This document shows, one piece after another, positions 1 through 7,322 of a DNA stretch of 64,000 nt. Position numbers and translations under genes: made by a program. Each line of letters begins with the position of its first letter. Positions within the stretch are counted from its first letter, which is position 1. The stretch covers positions 5,979-69,978 of the forward strand of contig NZ_JBBAKG010000031.1 in NCBI RefSeq assembly GCF_040403615.1, given 5' to 3'. Source of the stretch: Haliscomenobacter sp040403615 (lineage in GTDB: Bacteria > Bacteroidota > Bacteroidia > Chitinophagales > Saprospiraceae). Under the pieces are notes generated by a model, which worked only from the letters and a program-made list of their open reading frames with translations, ran no database searches and had not been told where the DNA came from.

Positions 1-332
1 TTCTTGGCTCCGGAACTGGCCAGCAACGATCCCATTGAACAGGCCTGTCCCATCGCAATGGTCTGCACATCGGGCCGGATAAACTGCATGGTGTCATAGA
101 TAGCCATGCCTGCTGTGACGCTGCCGCCGGGTGAGTTGATATACAAGCTGATGTCTTTGTCAGGGTTTTCACTTTCGAGAAACAACAACTGTGCCACAAT
201 CAAACTGGCACTGTGTTCGTCTACATCCGAGTCCAGCATGATAATGCGTTCTCGAAGCAAGCGGCTGTAGATGTCGTAGCTGCGTTCGCCCTTGCTCGTG
301 GATTCAACAACAATTGGTACTAGATTCGGCAT
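1..332 (-). CDS. clpP: ATP-dependent Clp protease proteolytic subunit ClpP (copy 1, cut by window edge)
   Basis: The first 110 residues of a ClpP serine peptidase are visible; the C-terminal half lies beyond position 1. The strand-3 motif INSPGGSVTAG and the nucleophile motif GQACSMGS are canonical, with Ser in the usual place (family form GQAASMG). The N-terminus (MPNLVPIVVESTSKGERSYD) matches bacterial ClpP with no long propeptide. ClpP forms a tetradecameric chamber that degrades proteins fed by ClpX or ClpA. Start ATG at 330-332 overlaps the end of the upstream gene by 13 bp, so translation is probably coupled. A second divergent ClpP lies 3.5 kb away and ClpX lies at 20.3-21.5 kb. His and Asp of the triad are outside the window, so activity cannot be judged. 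Confidence 0.96.
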   Translation of the reverse strand, partial: MPNLVPIVVESTSKGERSYDIYSRLLRERIIMLDSDVDEHSASLIVAQLLFLESENPDKDISLYINSPGGSVTAGMAIYDTMQFIRPDVQTIAMGQACSMGSLLASSGAK

Positions 333-1309
333 GGTATTCCTTTTTGGATTTTTTGTTTTTGACTATGAACATAATCAGTGAAGTGATGTTTATTGTATAG
401 TATTTTTTCACTAAGAGCAAGGAATTTGGCTTGCCAGTACTCAGGTGACTGGTCACACAAGACCCCAAGGAATCGGTGCATGGCTGCTGGCTCAGCAAGG
501 TTCAGGTCTGTTATATCCGCAAAGTCCAACACATACGTTTCAAAGCCGCGATCTGAGAGCCAGCGGGTTCCGCCATCGGGATCATACACCAAGAACGGCT
601 TGCATCCTACTATGGGTTTGTAGATTTTTTCACTCACAAATCCTGTTCGGTTGATATCAAAAAACGTTTCGGTCACAACGTTTACCAGGTGGCGTTGCCA
701 ATTGTGCCGGTGACCCAGACTCACTATGTCATTGGGTATGCCGTAGTGTGTGGCAGCGGCATTGGGTGCAAGATTGTCTGGCTCGCAATCAGTTGGCAAC
801 GATCTCACAGCCAGGCCTGTGCCACCCATGCTCACTATGCCACGGTCCAACAAGTTACTGGCTTCAAGTTGTCGATACAGCTTTTGTCTATGCCAGTGTG
901 GTTTGCGATTCAGGCACATGTAGGCTGTGTCAATCTGGCTTGAACTCATTAGAATATCCAGGGGCGGAGGCTTTAAAAATTCATCCACAAATACTGCACA
1001 AAAATCCACAGCATGTGGTCCTGCATAATATCCCACAGTCAGTATTTCACAGTCAAACTCCTTGTACCAATCAGCAGCAGGAATAGCTGCATCCAGCATG
1101 GCTATAAGCACAATGCGATCAACAGGATTGTCACGCAACCATGCTAATACTTGTTGATGATATTCACCGGTATACCATACAGAATTGACCACAACTGTTC
1201 TAGAAGAATCTGCAGATATGTGTGCCAGCATACGATCAACTATGTCTGCTTCAAACTTCTTGAGTGGAAATTGCAGGCCCCAGCCGTTGTCAAATCTTTG
1301 AATAATCAT
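320..1309 (-). CDS. Glycosyltransferase-like protein, TEK/SEK-motif paralogue A
   Basis: 329 residues. The C-terminal third carries VTETFFDINR, then VSEKIYKPIVGCKPFLVY and WLSDRGFETY. The ET-x(n)-(T/S)EK-x-(Y/M)-x-P arrangement recalls the nucleotide-sugar binding end of fucosyltransferase-like (GT10) enzymes, where ENS...TEK is conserved. Three more proteins here share the same block (1290-2315, 16727-18031, 43037-44191), so this is an expanded family. The N-terminal part has a VLIAMLDAAIP strand-like region but no clear motif. It overlaps its upstream paralogue by 20 bp and clpP by 13 bp. The family assignment is inference from motif layout; a sugar-transfer role for capsid, tail or host glycan is plausible but unproven. 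Confidence 0.5.
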   Translation of the reverse strand: MIIQRFDNGWGLQFPLKKFEADIVDRMLAHISADSSRTVVVNSVWYTGEYHQQVLAWLRDNPVDRIVLIAMLDAAIPAADWYKEFDCEILTVGYYAGPHAVDFCAVFVDEFLKPPPLDILMSSSQIDTAYMCLNRKPHWHRQKLYRQLEASNLLDRGIVSMGGTGLAVRSLPTDCEPDNLAPNAAATHYGIPNDIVSLGHRHNWQRHLVNVVTETFFDINRTGFVSEKIYKPIVGCKPFLVYDPDGGTRWLSDRGFETYVLDFADITDLNLAEPAAMHRFLGVLCDQSPEYWQAKFLALSEKILYNKHHFTDYVHSQKQKIQKGIPCRI

Positions 1310-2315
1310 GATCTAGTATGTTAACAGGATAGTTGCAGATATTTGAAAGACGTTGCCGATTGTGTTGAGCTATCTCATGTGCAAGACTCAGCATACGATG
1401 CTGATCTGCGCGACCACACTCCAGCAATGTTCTCATGCTCCGTTGCATGAGACGCCATCGATCAGGACCTTCGTAGAGATCATAACTCTCATCCCAGATG
1501 CTGTGATATGTTCGAAATCCCATGGCTCGCAATCTTGCCAGGAAGTAGCGCGGTGCATACACCAGCACAGGTTTGGCAGCCATGATAGGACGCATGGTTT
1601 TTTCTGTGGGAAAGAATGTATCTCCCAGGGTATAGGTTTCGCACACTATCTCCACAGCAAAATTGTGATAATGCTGCATCAAACTGACATTCATTTCTGC
1701 CGGTGATGTGAGACTGACAAATGAATCTCTTACTGATTTGTTGTCCACACTGGTCACAATCCGTTGATTGTACCAGTCAAACATGCGGGCCTGATCGTAG
1801 AGTGACAGCCAGTCTGACAAGTTTTCTGGCTCCTGCGCCTCATTAATCTGCTGCTTCCAGGGAAATGGTTGTACATGATTCATCATGCTGGCAAAGAGTC
1901 CAGGACCATGCGCTTGATATAGAATAGCAGCTCTGCTGAGTGTGAGTCTTCCAATAAACAATCCAAATGGCTGTCGATATTCTAGTTGTTGTTCAAGTGT
2001 GGGTGCTGTGTGTTGCCAATAATTCTTGACCATAAAGAAAAAATGACTTATCTTGCTGCATTTCACACGCTGGTATGGCACAAATTCCACAGGATTGCTC
2101 CATCGGTGCAACTGCACTGTGTCCGGAGTTTGTTTCCTGGCCGTGAGCCAGGCGTCAACCACTGTGGTTATGCCCAGTGCCGACAAGCTGGGACCTTCAC
2201 TGCACAGGTCCAGGATCAAGGGTTCTCCAGGTGGGTGCTGGTCAAGCTGTTGTTGAAAACGGGCAGGATTGTTCCAGCAGTCACCGGTAAATTCTATTGC
2301 TATGGGTTCTGTCAT
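1290..2315 (-). CDS. Glycosyltransferase-like protein, TEK-motif paralogue B
   Basis: 341 residues with the shared C-terminal block: VCETYTLGDTFFPTEKTMRP, PVLVYAPRYFLARLRAMGF and IWDESYDLYEGPDRW. The ESYD motif is also present in the paralogues at 16727-18031 and 43037-44191. The N-terminal half is unlike paralogue A, so these proteins share a catalytic-type C-terminus with variable N-termini. It lies immediately divergent from the plus-strand gene at 2346 (30 bp apart) and is followed with overlap by paralogue A. Probable GT-B-like fold; substrate unknown. Confidence 0.5.
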   Translation of the reverse strand: MTEPIAIEFTGDCWNNPARFQQQLDQHPPGEPLILDLCSEGPSLSALGITTVVDAWLTARKQTPDTVQLHRWSNPVEFVPYQRVKCSKISHFFFMVKNYWQHTAPTLEQQLEYRQPFGLFIGRLTLSRAAILYQAHGPGLFASMMNHVQPFPWKQQINEAQEPENLSDWLSLYDQARMFDWYNQRIVTSVDNKSVRDSFVSLTSPAEMNVSLMQHYHNFAVEIVCETYTLGDTFFPTEKTMRPIMAAKPVLVYAPRYFLARLRAMGFRTYHSIWDESYDLYEGPDRWRLMQRSMRTLLECGRADQHRMLSLAHEIAQHNRQRLSNICNYPVNILDHDYSKI

Positions 2316-2334
2316 GCCAATACTTATGGTGCCA

Positions 2335-2341
2335 CTAAATA
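2335..2341 (+). promoter_or_regulatory. Late-type promoter motif CTAAATA
   Basis: CTAAATA followed by CACC and then the ATG at 2346, with no Shine-Dalgarno sequence. In T4-type late promoters (TATAAATA, about -13 to -6) transcription would start at or next to this ATG, giving a leaderless mRNA. Confidence 0.5.
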
Positions 2342-2345
2342 CACC

Positions 2346-3878
2346 ATGAGAGACTTAATCAACGTACTTGACAGCATAATAACTGAAGTGACCATCAGCA
2401 AACCCAAATATGGACCCGGCACTCAATTTTCTGTTTCCGCAGGGTCAGAAGCTGGGAAAAAGTTACTGACATTGTTGCAGCAACAAGGATTTGATGCCAC
2501 TCCGCCATTGACCAGGCAAGACGACACAGAATTGGGCGAAAAAGATATCTTAAATCTCCCCACAGTTACATATGGAAAAGGCGGCGACGGTTATATTTTT
2601 TCCAACAATGCTGGGCAGTCTGTTTTGATTGTTGGCAGTTCTAGTACCATTGGGGCAGCGTTTAATGCGTATACCGGAGCCACTGCCGATGACGATGTTG
2701 GGAAAATTGCCAATCGCGGCGAAACAGCCGAAGGTATCCTGGGCGCTGCTATGTTTGCTAAATTCACCAAACGTGAAGCTGACGAAGATATCGGTACAGT
2801 GACCGCCCAGGATATTAGCAATGTGCTTGACAGTTTAAAGCAAACCGGTGAAGATCAATATCAAGTGGAAGTAGAAGATTTTGATAATGAACATGCGGAT
2901 GTAATTTCGTTTGTGCTGAGACTTAAATCTGCTGCATACAATGATCTCATGGATCCGGACAAACGACCGCTGTTGGCCAGTGAATTCTCCAGTGCTGCTG
3001 CTTATGTCAACAGTTCGGACGCCGAACGTTATAGCAAGTATTTCTACATCAATGGCCGTTCTGACAAGATCGTGATCATGGCCGACGGCGTCACGGGCGA
3101 GACAGAACAAAAGACCGATGTGTGGGTGTATGTCACAGATGAAAATGGCCAGCCACGCAAACTCAGACTTAATGCCAGTTTAAAAGTAGGTGGTATTGGA
3201 CAATTCGGACAGGTGGGCGGAGACAGCGACGAAGCCTTACAAAATCTATGGGAATACTTTGGTGTTGATGTATCTCCTGTGTTGGCCAACTTTAAAAGAA
3301 CAATGAAATCTCAGGGTCCAAGAGACGCATTTAAAAAATTGTACCAATATGCTGCTACCAACCTAGACAACGAATTGAAAAACGCCAGCCCCGAAGATGA
3401 GGCCAACATAATCAACGACATTGCCACTGGCATCACACACTTTGCCACCCTGGGAGATCCCAATGTTGAACTTGTGGATTTCAACAAGGGTGGATTCAAG
3501 ATTTTGCGATTCAACAAGTTGGCCGAACAACTAAAAGACATAGATCTTGCAGCCACTTATATTGACGGCAAAACTTGGCCAGAAGTTGTGATACACGAAC
3601 GTGGCAATCCCAAAAACAAACTACTCACAATCAGAGTCAAAATTGAAAATAGACCAAAAGGTATCTATGTTCGCAGTATTATTGAAAAAGAACCTCTGTT
3701 GGAAAAACTCACCGAATATCGAAAAGCCAGCTGGAACAATGCTCCAGCTGCTACTGGTGCTGAAGATCTAGATGCAGTTACCAGCACACCAAGACTATCC
3801 GGTCCTGGTGCACGAGCAGCAAAGACAAATCGCGAGCCCAGAATGGATCGTGCCACGCTAGGGCGTGAACGTCGTTAA
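2346..3878 (+). CDS. Putative restriction-endonuclease-like phage protein
   Basis: 510 residues, one of only five clear plus-strand genes. I chose ATG 2346 because the open frame upstream runs through the divergent neighbour and the N-terminus MRDLINVLDSIITE looks natural. A helix with Glu near residue 128 (AEGILGAAMFAKF) is followed by TDVWVYVTDENG (Asp258) and LRLNASLKVGG (Lys280), which resembles the E...D...(S)xK core of PD-(D/E)XK nucleases, where 'SLK' is common. The C-terminus is basic (PRMDRATLGRERR) and could bind DNA. The same C-terminal LGRERR also ends the protein at 45338-46213, a possible phage-specific tail or processing signal. Its convergent end overlaps ClpP2 by 4 bp. Nuclease function is inferred only. 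Confidence 0.4.
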   Translation: MRDLINVLDSIITEVTISKPKYGPGTQFSVSAGSEAGKKLLTLLQQQGFDATPPLTRQDDTELGEKDILNLPTVTYGKGGDGYIFSNNAGQSVLIVGSSSTIGAAFNAYTGATADDDVGKIANRGETAEGILGAAMFAKFTKREADEDIGTVTAQDISNVLDSLKQTGEDQYQVEVEDFDNEHADVISFVLRLKSAAYNDLMDPDKRPLLASEFSSAAAYVNSSDAERYSKYFYINGRSDKIVIMADGVTGETEQKTDVWVYVTDENGQPRKLRLNASLKVGGIGQFGQVGGDSDEALQNLWEYFGVDVSPVLANFKRTMKSQGPRDAFKKLYQYAATNLDNELKNASPEDEANIINDIATGITHFATLGDPNVELVDFNKGGFKILRFNKLAEQLKDIDLAATYIDGKTWPEVVIHERGNPKNKLLTIRVKIENRPKGIYVRSIIEKEPLLEKLTEYRKASWNNAPAATGAEDLDAVTSTPRLSGPGARAAKTNREPRMDRATLGRERR

Positions 3879-4447
3879 CGTCCCAGCTGTGATATTGCGT
3901 CGCAGATGTGCAGTTCCAGTGCCTGAGTGGCATCAAGCCAAACATCATGAGGTGGTAGTAGTTTGGCTCGGACAGTGTCATCGTCCAGTCCGGTACAATC
4001 CCGGTAGTGCTGTACCATGCGCTTTTGGGTGAGTTCAAACTCACGTATGGTAGCAAACAATTCATGCACCTTGCCATCGCTGCCCCAGCTGAACTGGTGA
4101 CTTAGAATACTGGTATTGGGAGTAAGGATTCTACGTCCTGGAGAGCCTGCTAGAAATATCAAGAGTCCTGCACTAGCAATCTGCCCCAGACCCACTGTCT
4201 TGACCGCAATAGCACTACTGCGCATCACATCAATCAAGGCAAAGGCTGCACTCATGTCACCACCTTCTGAGCAGATCATCAGCAGGAGTTCTTTGCGTTT
4301 TTTCTTCACCACAAAGTTTTCATGCAGAATCCACTCTATCACTGGTTTGATACTGTCATGGTCTATTTCGCCCATAAGTACCAGCATGCCCGAGTCGGCC
4401 AGCCGTTGAGTGTGTGATTGATCTAGAGTTTCAGTTTCTGTGGCCAT
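3875..4447 (-). CDS. Divergent ClpP-family serine protease (copy 2)
   Basis: 190 residues, close to full ClpP length. It keeps the oxyanion-type motif LMICSEGGDMSAAFALID (family form INSPGG), the nucleophile motif GLGQIASAGLL with Ser92, His117 in SILSHQFSWG and a late Asp (Asp172 in VWLDATQALE). It is clearly diverged from ClpP1: the acidic N-terminus is different and SPGG has become SEGG. Bacteria with two ClpPs often form mixed rings, so ClpP1/ClpP2 hetero-tetradecamers are possible; it could also act as a lone SppA-like peptidase. A hairpin terminator and a TAAATA motif sit just upstream. Confidence 0.85.
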   Translation of the reverse strand: MATETETLDQSHTQRLADSGMLVLMGEIDHDSIKPVIEWILHENFVVKKKRKELLLMICSEGGDMSAAFALIDVMRSSAIAVKTVGLGQIASAGLLIFLAGSPGRRILTPNTSILSHQFSWGSDGKVHELFATIREFELTQKRMVQHYRDCTGLDDDTVRAKLLPPHDVWLDATQALELHICDAISQLGR

Positions 4448-4459
4448 AAATTTGTAGTG

Positions 4460-4484
4460 AAAAAAGCAGCCCGATTGGGCTGCT
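4460..4484 (-). terminator. Rho-independent terminator of the 4511-5083 lipoprotein gene
   Basis: On the minus strand AGCAGCCC-AATC-GGGCTGCT is a perfect 8-bp stem with a 4-nt loop followed by six T (positions 4465-4460). It lies between the lipoprotein stop (4511) and the ClpP2 start (4447). Confidence 0.85.
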
Positions 4485-4486
4485 GT

Positions 4487-4493
4487 TATTTAT
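4487..4493 (-). promoter_or_regulatory. Late-type promoter motif ATAAATA upstream of ClpP2
   Basis: ATAAATA on the minus strand, about 40 bp before the ClpP2 ATG. The terminator hairpin falls between motif and gene, so any transcript from here would have to pass it; confidence is therefore modest. Confidence 0.3.
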
Positions 4494-4510
4494 GCGTATA
4501 TTATCGCAGA

Positions 4511-5083
4511 TTATTGCTTTTGTGTTACAGTGTCCAGTTCTTCAAACGCTTGTTGGCTACGACCCTGGGCTTGTGCTTGCAGTCGTATCTGATCCTGACG
4601 TTTTTTCAGTACATTGGCATCACCTGTTGGCAGGACTACCAGCACATAGCTACGGAATCTGGCGCCATCAGCAACTCGCTTGATTTCTTTGGTTTCGACC
4701 CCGGTGATATCCACACCCGGACACATGCCGCGAATAGCAAGTTCACTGGTTTCGTGGCTGGCTTCAGATGTGTCCATCATAAAAATCTTGGACTGCTGGC
4801 TGACCTTTCCGCCTGCTGCCATGCAAATCTTGCCATATGCAAACAGCTTGGCCTTGTAGTCTGCCATGCTCATGTCTGTGCTGACTGCACTGCCATTGGC
4901 GTAGACCGCACTGTTACTCACAGGCAGTTCAGTCATCCATTTGGGTGCTCGATCAATAGCAGATGTCACTGCTTTTTCTTGTCGCTGGCGTTCTTCATAG
5001 GCACGCCGTTCATACTGTTCTTTGGGAGTCGAGCTACATGCAGCCAACAAGGCCACAGCAACCACGGTGATAAAATATTTCAT
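4511..5083 (-). CDS. LPP20-like outer-membrane lipoprotein
   Basis: 190 residues with a lipoprotein signal MKYFITVVAVALLAAC and lipobox LAAC (Cys16), followed by an acidic/basic coiled region and a domain with APKWMTELP and VYANGSAVS. That pattern (PxW......Y..G.) is typical of LPP20 and related proteobacterial lipoproteins. Residue 17 is Ser, not Asp, so sorting to the outer membrane is expected. C-terminus is Gln-rich (QIRLQAQAQGRSQQ). It is followed by a strong terminator and preceded by the entericidin gene. Lipoproteins are unusual in phages; superinfection exclusion or envelope adjustment are possible roles. Confidence 0.7.
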   Translation of the reverse strand: MKYFITVVAVALLAACSSTPKEQYERRAYEERQRQEKAVTSAIDRAPKWMTELPVSNSAVYANGSAVSTDMSMADYKAKLFAYGKICMAAGGKVSQQSKIFMMDTSEASHETSELAIRGMCPGVDITGVETKEIKRVADGARFRSYVLVVLPTGDANVLKKRQDQIRLQAQAQGRSQQAFEELDTVTQKQ

Positions 5084-5091
5084 ATTGATCC

Positions 5092-5214
5092 TTATTTAGA
5101 TTTAATCCACTCGCCGGCCTTGCCAAGGTCAGTGCCGGCTCCACTTACTGCTCCGCCCACGGTGCCGCAGGCACACAGAACCAGAGCAACCATGCATGTC
5201 AAAATGTATTTCAT
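5092..5214 (-). CDS. Entericidin-family small lipoprotein
   Basis: 40 residues. The signal MKYILTCMVALVLCAC ends in a lipobox (LCAC) and is followed by GTVGGAVSGAGTDLGKAGEW, the Gly/Ala-rich entericidin core (family form C.TV.G...D....G). Entericidins are small membrane lipoproteins linked to toxin-antitoxin-like lysis in bacteria. Start ATG at 5214; the stop TAA lies 9 bp before the lipoprotein start at 5083. Its own sigma70-type promoter lies at 5244-5272. It is too short for routine gene callers and would be easy to miss. Confidence 0.75.
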   Translation of the reverse strand: MKYILTCMVALVLCACGTVGGAVSGAGTDLGKAGEWIKSK

Positions 5215-5243
5215 ACAAAATCCTAAAAAGTTATTGATACGTA

Positions 5244-5272
5244 ACTGTAACACAAGATTGAATTTAGGTCAA
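5244..5272 (-). promoter_or_regulatory. Sigma70-type promoter of the entericidin gene
   Basis: Minus strand TTGACC (5272-5267), 17-bp spacer, TACAGT (5249-5244). The -35 and the last spacer bases (GTGT) match the recurring promoter family described in the findings. Confidence 0.7.
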
Positions 5273-5280
5273 GTCTAGTT

Positions 5281-5850
5281 CTAAAATTTGTCAATCACTA
5301 CCCATTTTGAGTCATGGATTTTACAAATAATACCTTGCCATGTACGCACATCACGCCCGGTATATCCTGTGTCCAGAAACCAACGACACTGGGTTCCGTT
5401 GTGCCAAAATTCATTGGTATAGTCTGTATGTGGTCTGAATTGTGCCAGCTCTCCTGTCACACCTGGATTCACCTGCCGCAGAGTATTTAGAGTAGGATCA
5501 TCCCGACAAATCAAAACCTTTTCCGAAATTACTCTGCTAGAACTCACTTGTTCTCTTATTGAATCATCGGCTCGGCGTGTGGCTGCTGCACAGGCTTGAT
5601 CTCTTGGTGTGTCGCCGGACCAAGCATATTCACCAAATGCGGTGTACCAGGTGGCACCAACCCTGGCCTGAAAGTTTACCAGACATCGTTTGCCGCCTGT
5701 GGGTTCAGGCACAACTGTGGCAGTGATCAGGCTGCGTTCTGCAATGGTCACGGCACTGTGCAACACTGTTTTGTCTTGCAACACACACTGGTCAGCTTGT
5801 GCTGCTGCTGTGGCCAGCGCCAGGCCATAGATTATGGTTTTTACGGACAT
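5281..5850 (-). CDS. Secreted protein of unknown function
   Basis: 189 residues from ATG 5850, which has GGAG 9 bp upstream. A Sec signal peptide MSVKTIIYGLALATAAAQAD is followed by a mature part with six or more Cys (DQCVLQD, KRCLVNF, QACAAAT, LICRDD, TQCRWF, IICKIH), suggesting a disulfide-bonded periplasmic protein. I do not recognise a family. It overlaps the preceding lipoprotein gene by 10 bp, so it belongs to the same envelope operon. Confidence 0.6.
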   Translation of the reverse strand: MSVKTIIYGLALATAAAQADQCVLQDKTVLHSAVTIAERSLITATVVPEPTGGKRCLVNFQARVGATWYTAFGEYAWSGDTPRDQACAAATRRADDSIREQVSSSRVISEKVLICRDDPTLNTLRQVNPGVTGELAQFRPHTDYTNEFWHNGTQCRWFLDTGYTGRDVRTWQGIICKIHDSKWVVIDKF

Positions 5851-6176
5851 TGTGCTAACTCCAGGAGTTTCTGATTCAGTAGCCAATCTGTACGACTTGA
5901 CCCACGTGATATATTTTCATTGTATTGGCCTGGGTTGGTAATTATCAACCAGGGTTGTAGTGCATTGCTGGCCCGTGCAAACAGCCTGTCATCTCTGGTG
6001 CTTCGCATGCTTTGCAGCATGGCAATCTGTTGTGTTTTTTGAGCACACGTGATCTGAAAATAATCCAGATCATATGAGGCCATGGGCTGCTGTGAATTTG
6101 AAGCACATCCGCTACACAGGATTGCAAGTGTAACGAAGATGCCAGATACGTGCTTTGACTTGAGCGACTTGTTCAT
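5841..6176 (-). CDS. Small lipoprotein, unknown function
   Basis: 111 residues. N-terminal basic stretch, hydrophobic segment ending in lipobox LCSGC (Cys24), then a soluble part with two further Cys (FQITCAQ and a C-terminal LAQCP). GAGGAG lies just before the ATG at 6176. It starts inside the preceding lipoprotein gene and overlaps the next gene, so it is translationally coupled. No family recognised; Rz1-like spanin function is conceivable but the partner inner-membrane spanin is not seen. Confidence 0.6.
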   Translation of the reverse strand: MNKSLKSKHVSGIFVTLAILCSGCASNSQQPMASYDLDYFQITCAQKTQQIAMLQSMRSTRDDRLFARASNALQPWLIITNPGQYNENISRGSSRTDWLLNQKLLELAQCP

Positions 6177-6336
6177 TCCATTCTCCTCGGCTTTGACTTT
6201 CTAACCAGCGCACAATACGCTGTTGGTTGGCACAATCATTGGGTATAAGGCTCACATCCACAGGAGGCGATCTTTGCACAATGGACATGCAGCCACTTAG
6301 AACCAGAGCTGCTATGGGTATCAGAAGTTTTTTCAT
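6112..6336 (-). CDS. Small lipoprotein, unknown function
   Basis: 74 residues. MKKLLIPIAALVLSGC is a clean lipoprotein signal with lipobox LSGC (Cys16). The mature part has two Cys (NDCANQQ, RYTCNP). It is the first gene after the promoter at 6367-6395 and leads a run of overlapping envelope genes (6336 to 5281). Confidence 0.6.
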   Translation of the reverse strand: MKKLLIPIAALVLSGCMSIVQRSPPVDVSLIPNDCANQQRIVRWLESQSRGEWNEQVAQVKARIWHLRYTCNPV

Positions 6337-6350
6337 AAGGTCAAAAGAAA

Positions 6351-6384
6351 TCCGGTTAGTGCTGTTATTATAACACTAACCGGA
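6351..6384. repeat. 11-bp perfect inverted repeat around a -10 box
   Basis: TCCGGTTAGTG (6351-6361) and CACTAACCGGA (6374-6384). On the minus strand it is followed by ATTTCTTTT, which also fits a terminator for the DUF3563 gene ending at 6412. Confidence 0.7.
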
Positions 6385-6395
6385 TTATTGGTCAA
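6367..6395 (-). promoter_or_regulatory. Sigma70-type early promoter with flanking inverted repeat
   Basis: TTGACC (6395-6390), 17-bp spacer AATAATCCGGTTAGTGT, TATAAT (6372-6367). The -10 box lies in the 12-nt loop of a perfect 11-bp inverted repeat (6351-6361 with 6374-6384, TCCGGTTAGTG), so it may carry an operator or double as a terminator for the upstream gene. Confidence 0.75.
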
Positions 6396-6411
6396 CTCTG
6401 CTGTGACCTGT

Positions 6412-6603
6412 TTAGAGCATGCCTCTTTTCATGAGCACTTTTATTCTACGTTCAACGTCGGCATGATCAATTGATTGTGCCAGATACGTGTTGATTTCGT
6501 ACCGGTAAGGGTCGGTGAACGTGCGCTTTACCCAGGCCCAAAACTCAGACAGCCCTGTAGGCTGCCGGTCTTCCGCAGTCGATACACTGGCGTCTAGCAA
6601 CAT
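6412..6603 (-). CDS. DUF3563-like small protein
   Basis: 63 residues. The C-terminal part YLAQSIDHADVERRIKVLMK matches DUF3563, a short protein common in Burkholderiales (pattern YLA...D..DLE.R...). AAAGGAG precedes the ATG, and the stop of the phasin-like gene is part of that leader, so the two are coupled. The closeness to host proteins supports a betaproteobacterial host. Function unknown. Confidence 0.6.
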   Translation of the reverse strand: MLLDASVSTAEDRQPTGLSEFWAWVKRTFTDPYRYEINTYLAQSIDHADVERRIKVLMKRGML

Positions 6604-6888
6604 TTAGGCTCCTTTGGCAGGCTTTTGTGTGGTCTGGTAAGCCTTCATGATACCTTCACCAAACTTGGAATAGTCAAATTTGGTTGCTTGTTGCATGCTT
6701 TTGACCATTTCACTAGTCAACACTGCGGCAGTGTCTTGACCAACCTTGACTGCTTTTTTGGTGTATTCAGCTTGAGTGTCAACAAAGTTGACCATGGCTT
6801 CTTTCACAGCTTCGTTGGTGACGAATGTGTTAACGAAAGTTTTTTTACCGTTTTGTACGGCGTCGATGATTGCTTCTGATGTAAACAT
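6604..6888 (-). CDS. Phasin-like protein
   Basis: 94 residues from ATG 6888, preceded by AAAGGA. Amphipathic, Ala/Lys/Thr-rich helices (AVKEAMVNFVDTQAEYTKKA, VGQDTAAVLTSEMV) and an Ala/Pro/Lys tail resemble short betaproteobacterial phasins, which coat polyhydroxyalkanoate granules. No cysteine, no signal peptide. If correct, the phage could influence storage granules; alternatively it is a generic helical protein. Next gene downstream is the DUF3563 gene, contiguous. Confidence 0.45.
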   Translation of the reverse strand: MFTSEAIIDAVQNGKKTFVNTFVTNEAVKEAMVNFVDTQAEYTKKAVKVGQDTAAVLTSEMVKSMQQATKFDYSKFGEGIMKAYQTTQKPAKGA

Positions 6889-6963
6889 AATTTTTCCTTT
6901 AGACAAAATTTACTAGCTGGACCCGCCCTATGCAGCATCCTAGCGTGTTTATATTGTAACACA

Positions 6964-6970
6964 TATTTAT
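6964..6970 (-). promoter_or_regulatory. Late-type promoter motif ATAAATA
   Basis: CATAAATATG on the minus strand, 75 bp before the phasin-like start; a TACAAT box (6958-6953) follows at once, without a convincing -35. Confidence 0.35.
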
Positions 6971-7052
6971 GATTTATGTGCGGTCGCAGCATTTTTTTAA
7001 CAGGTTTTCGGCAAAATTAACTGTGTTTTTTTGCCCATAACATCTATGTTGG

Positions 7053-7058
7053 TAAATA
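7053..7058 (+). promoter_or_regulatory. Late-type promoter motif GTAAATA
   Basis: TAAATA ends 16 bp before ATG 7075, the same spacing as the perfect TATAAATA in front of the plus-strand gene at 55949. TTGCCC 16 bp upstream could alternatively make this a sigma70-type promoter. Confidence 0.4.
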
Positions 7059-7074
7059 TTTCATAGGAGAACTT

Positions 7075-7311
7075 ATGTTTACAAAAATCAAACAATTCTT
7101 TCTGGGCAAGCCTGCTCCAGAAGCCCCGGCACCCTACAAGGTCGAAGCACCATGGACACACGCCGAGATTGCACCAGCCACAGCCCCAATTGTTGCTGAA
7201 CCAGTTACAGCAAAACCTGCTGCAAAGAAGGCGGCTCCTGCACCCAAAAAGCCTGCTGCTGCAAAGCCAGCAGCCCGAAAGCCTGCTGCTAAAAAATCAG
7301 TGCAATTGTAG
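7075..7311 (+). CDS. Ala/Lys/Pro-rich small basic protein
   Basis: 78 residues: a short N-terminal segment (MFTKIKQFFLGKPAPEAPAP, then YKVEAPW) and a C-terminal low-complexity tail of AAKKA, PAAKP and PAARK repeats like histone-H1/AlgP-type basic tails. AGGAGA lies 6 bp before the ATG. Similar short PYKVE proteins with Lys/Ala tails occur in betaproteobacteria (from memory). DNA or RNA binding is a guess from charge. Confidence 0.6.
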   Translation: MFTKIKQFFLGKPAPEAPAPYKVEAPWTHAEIAPATAPIVAEPVTAKPAAKKAAPAPKKPAAAKPAARKPAAKKSVQL

Positions 7312-7322
7312 ATTGAACATTT

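Noticed and set aside
1986..2345. An N-terminal extension of 120 codons for the nuclease-like gene.
   Set aside because: It runs antisense through paralogue B, and a natural start with a late motif exists at 2346.
4457..5278. A 273-residue plus-strand frame opposite the lipoprotein and entericidin genes.
   Set aside because: It is antisense to two proteins with clear lipoprotein signals and shows Cys/His-rich random composition.
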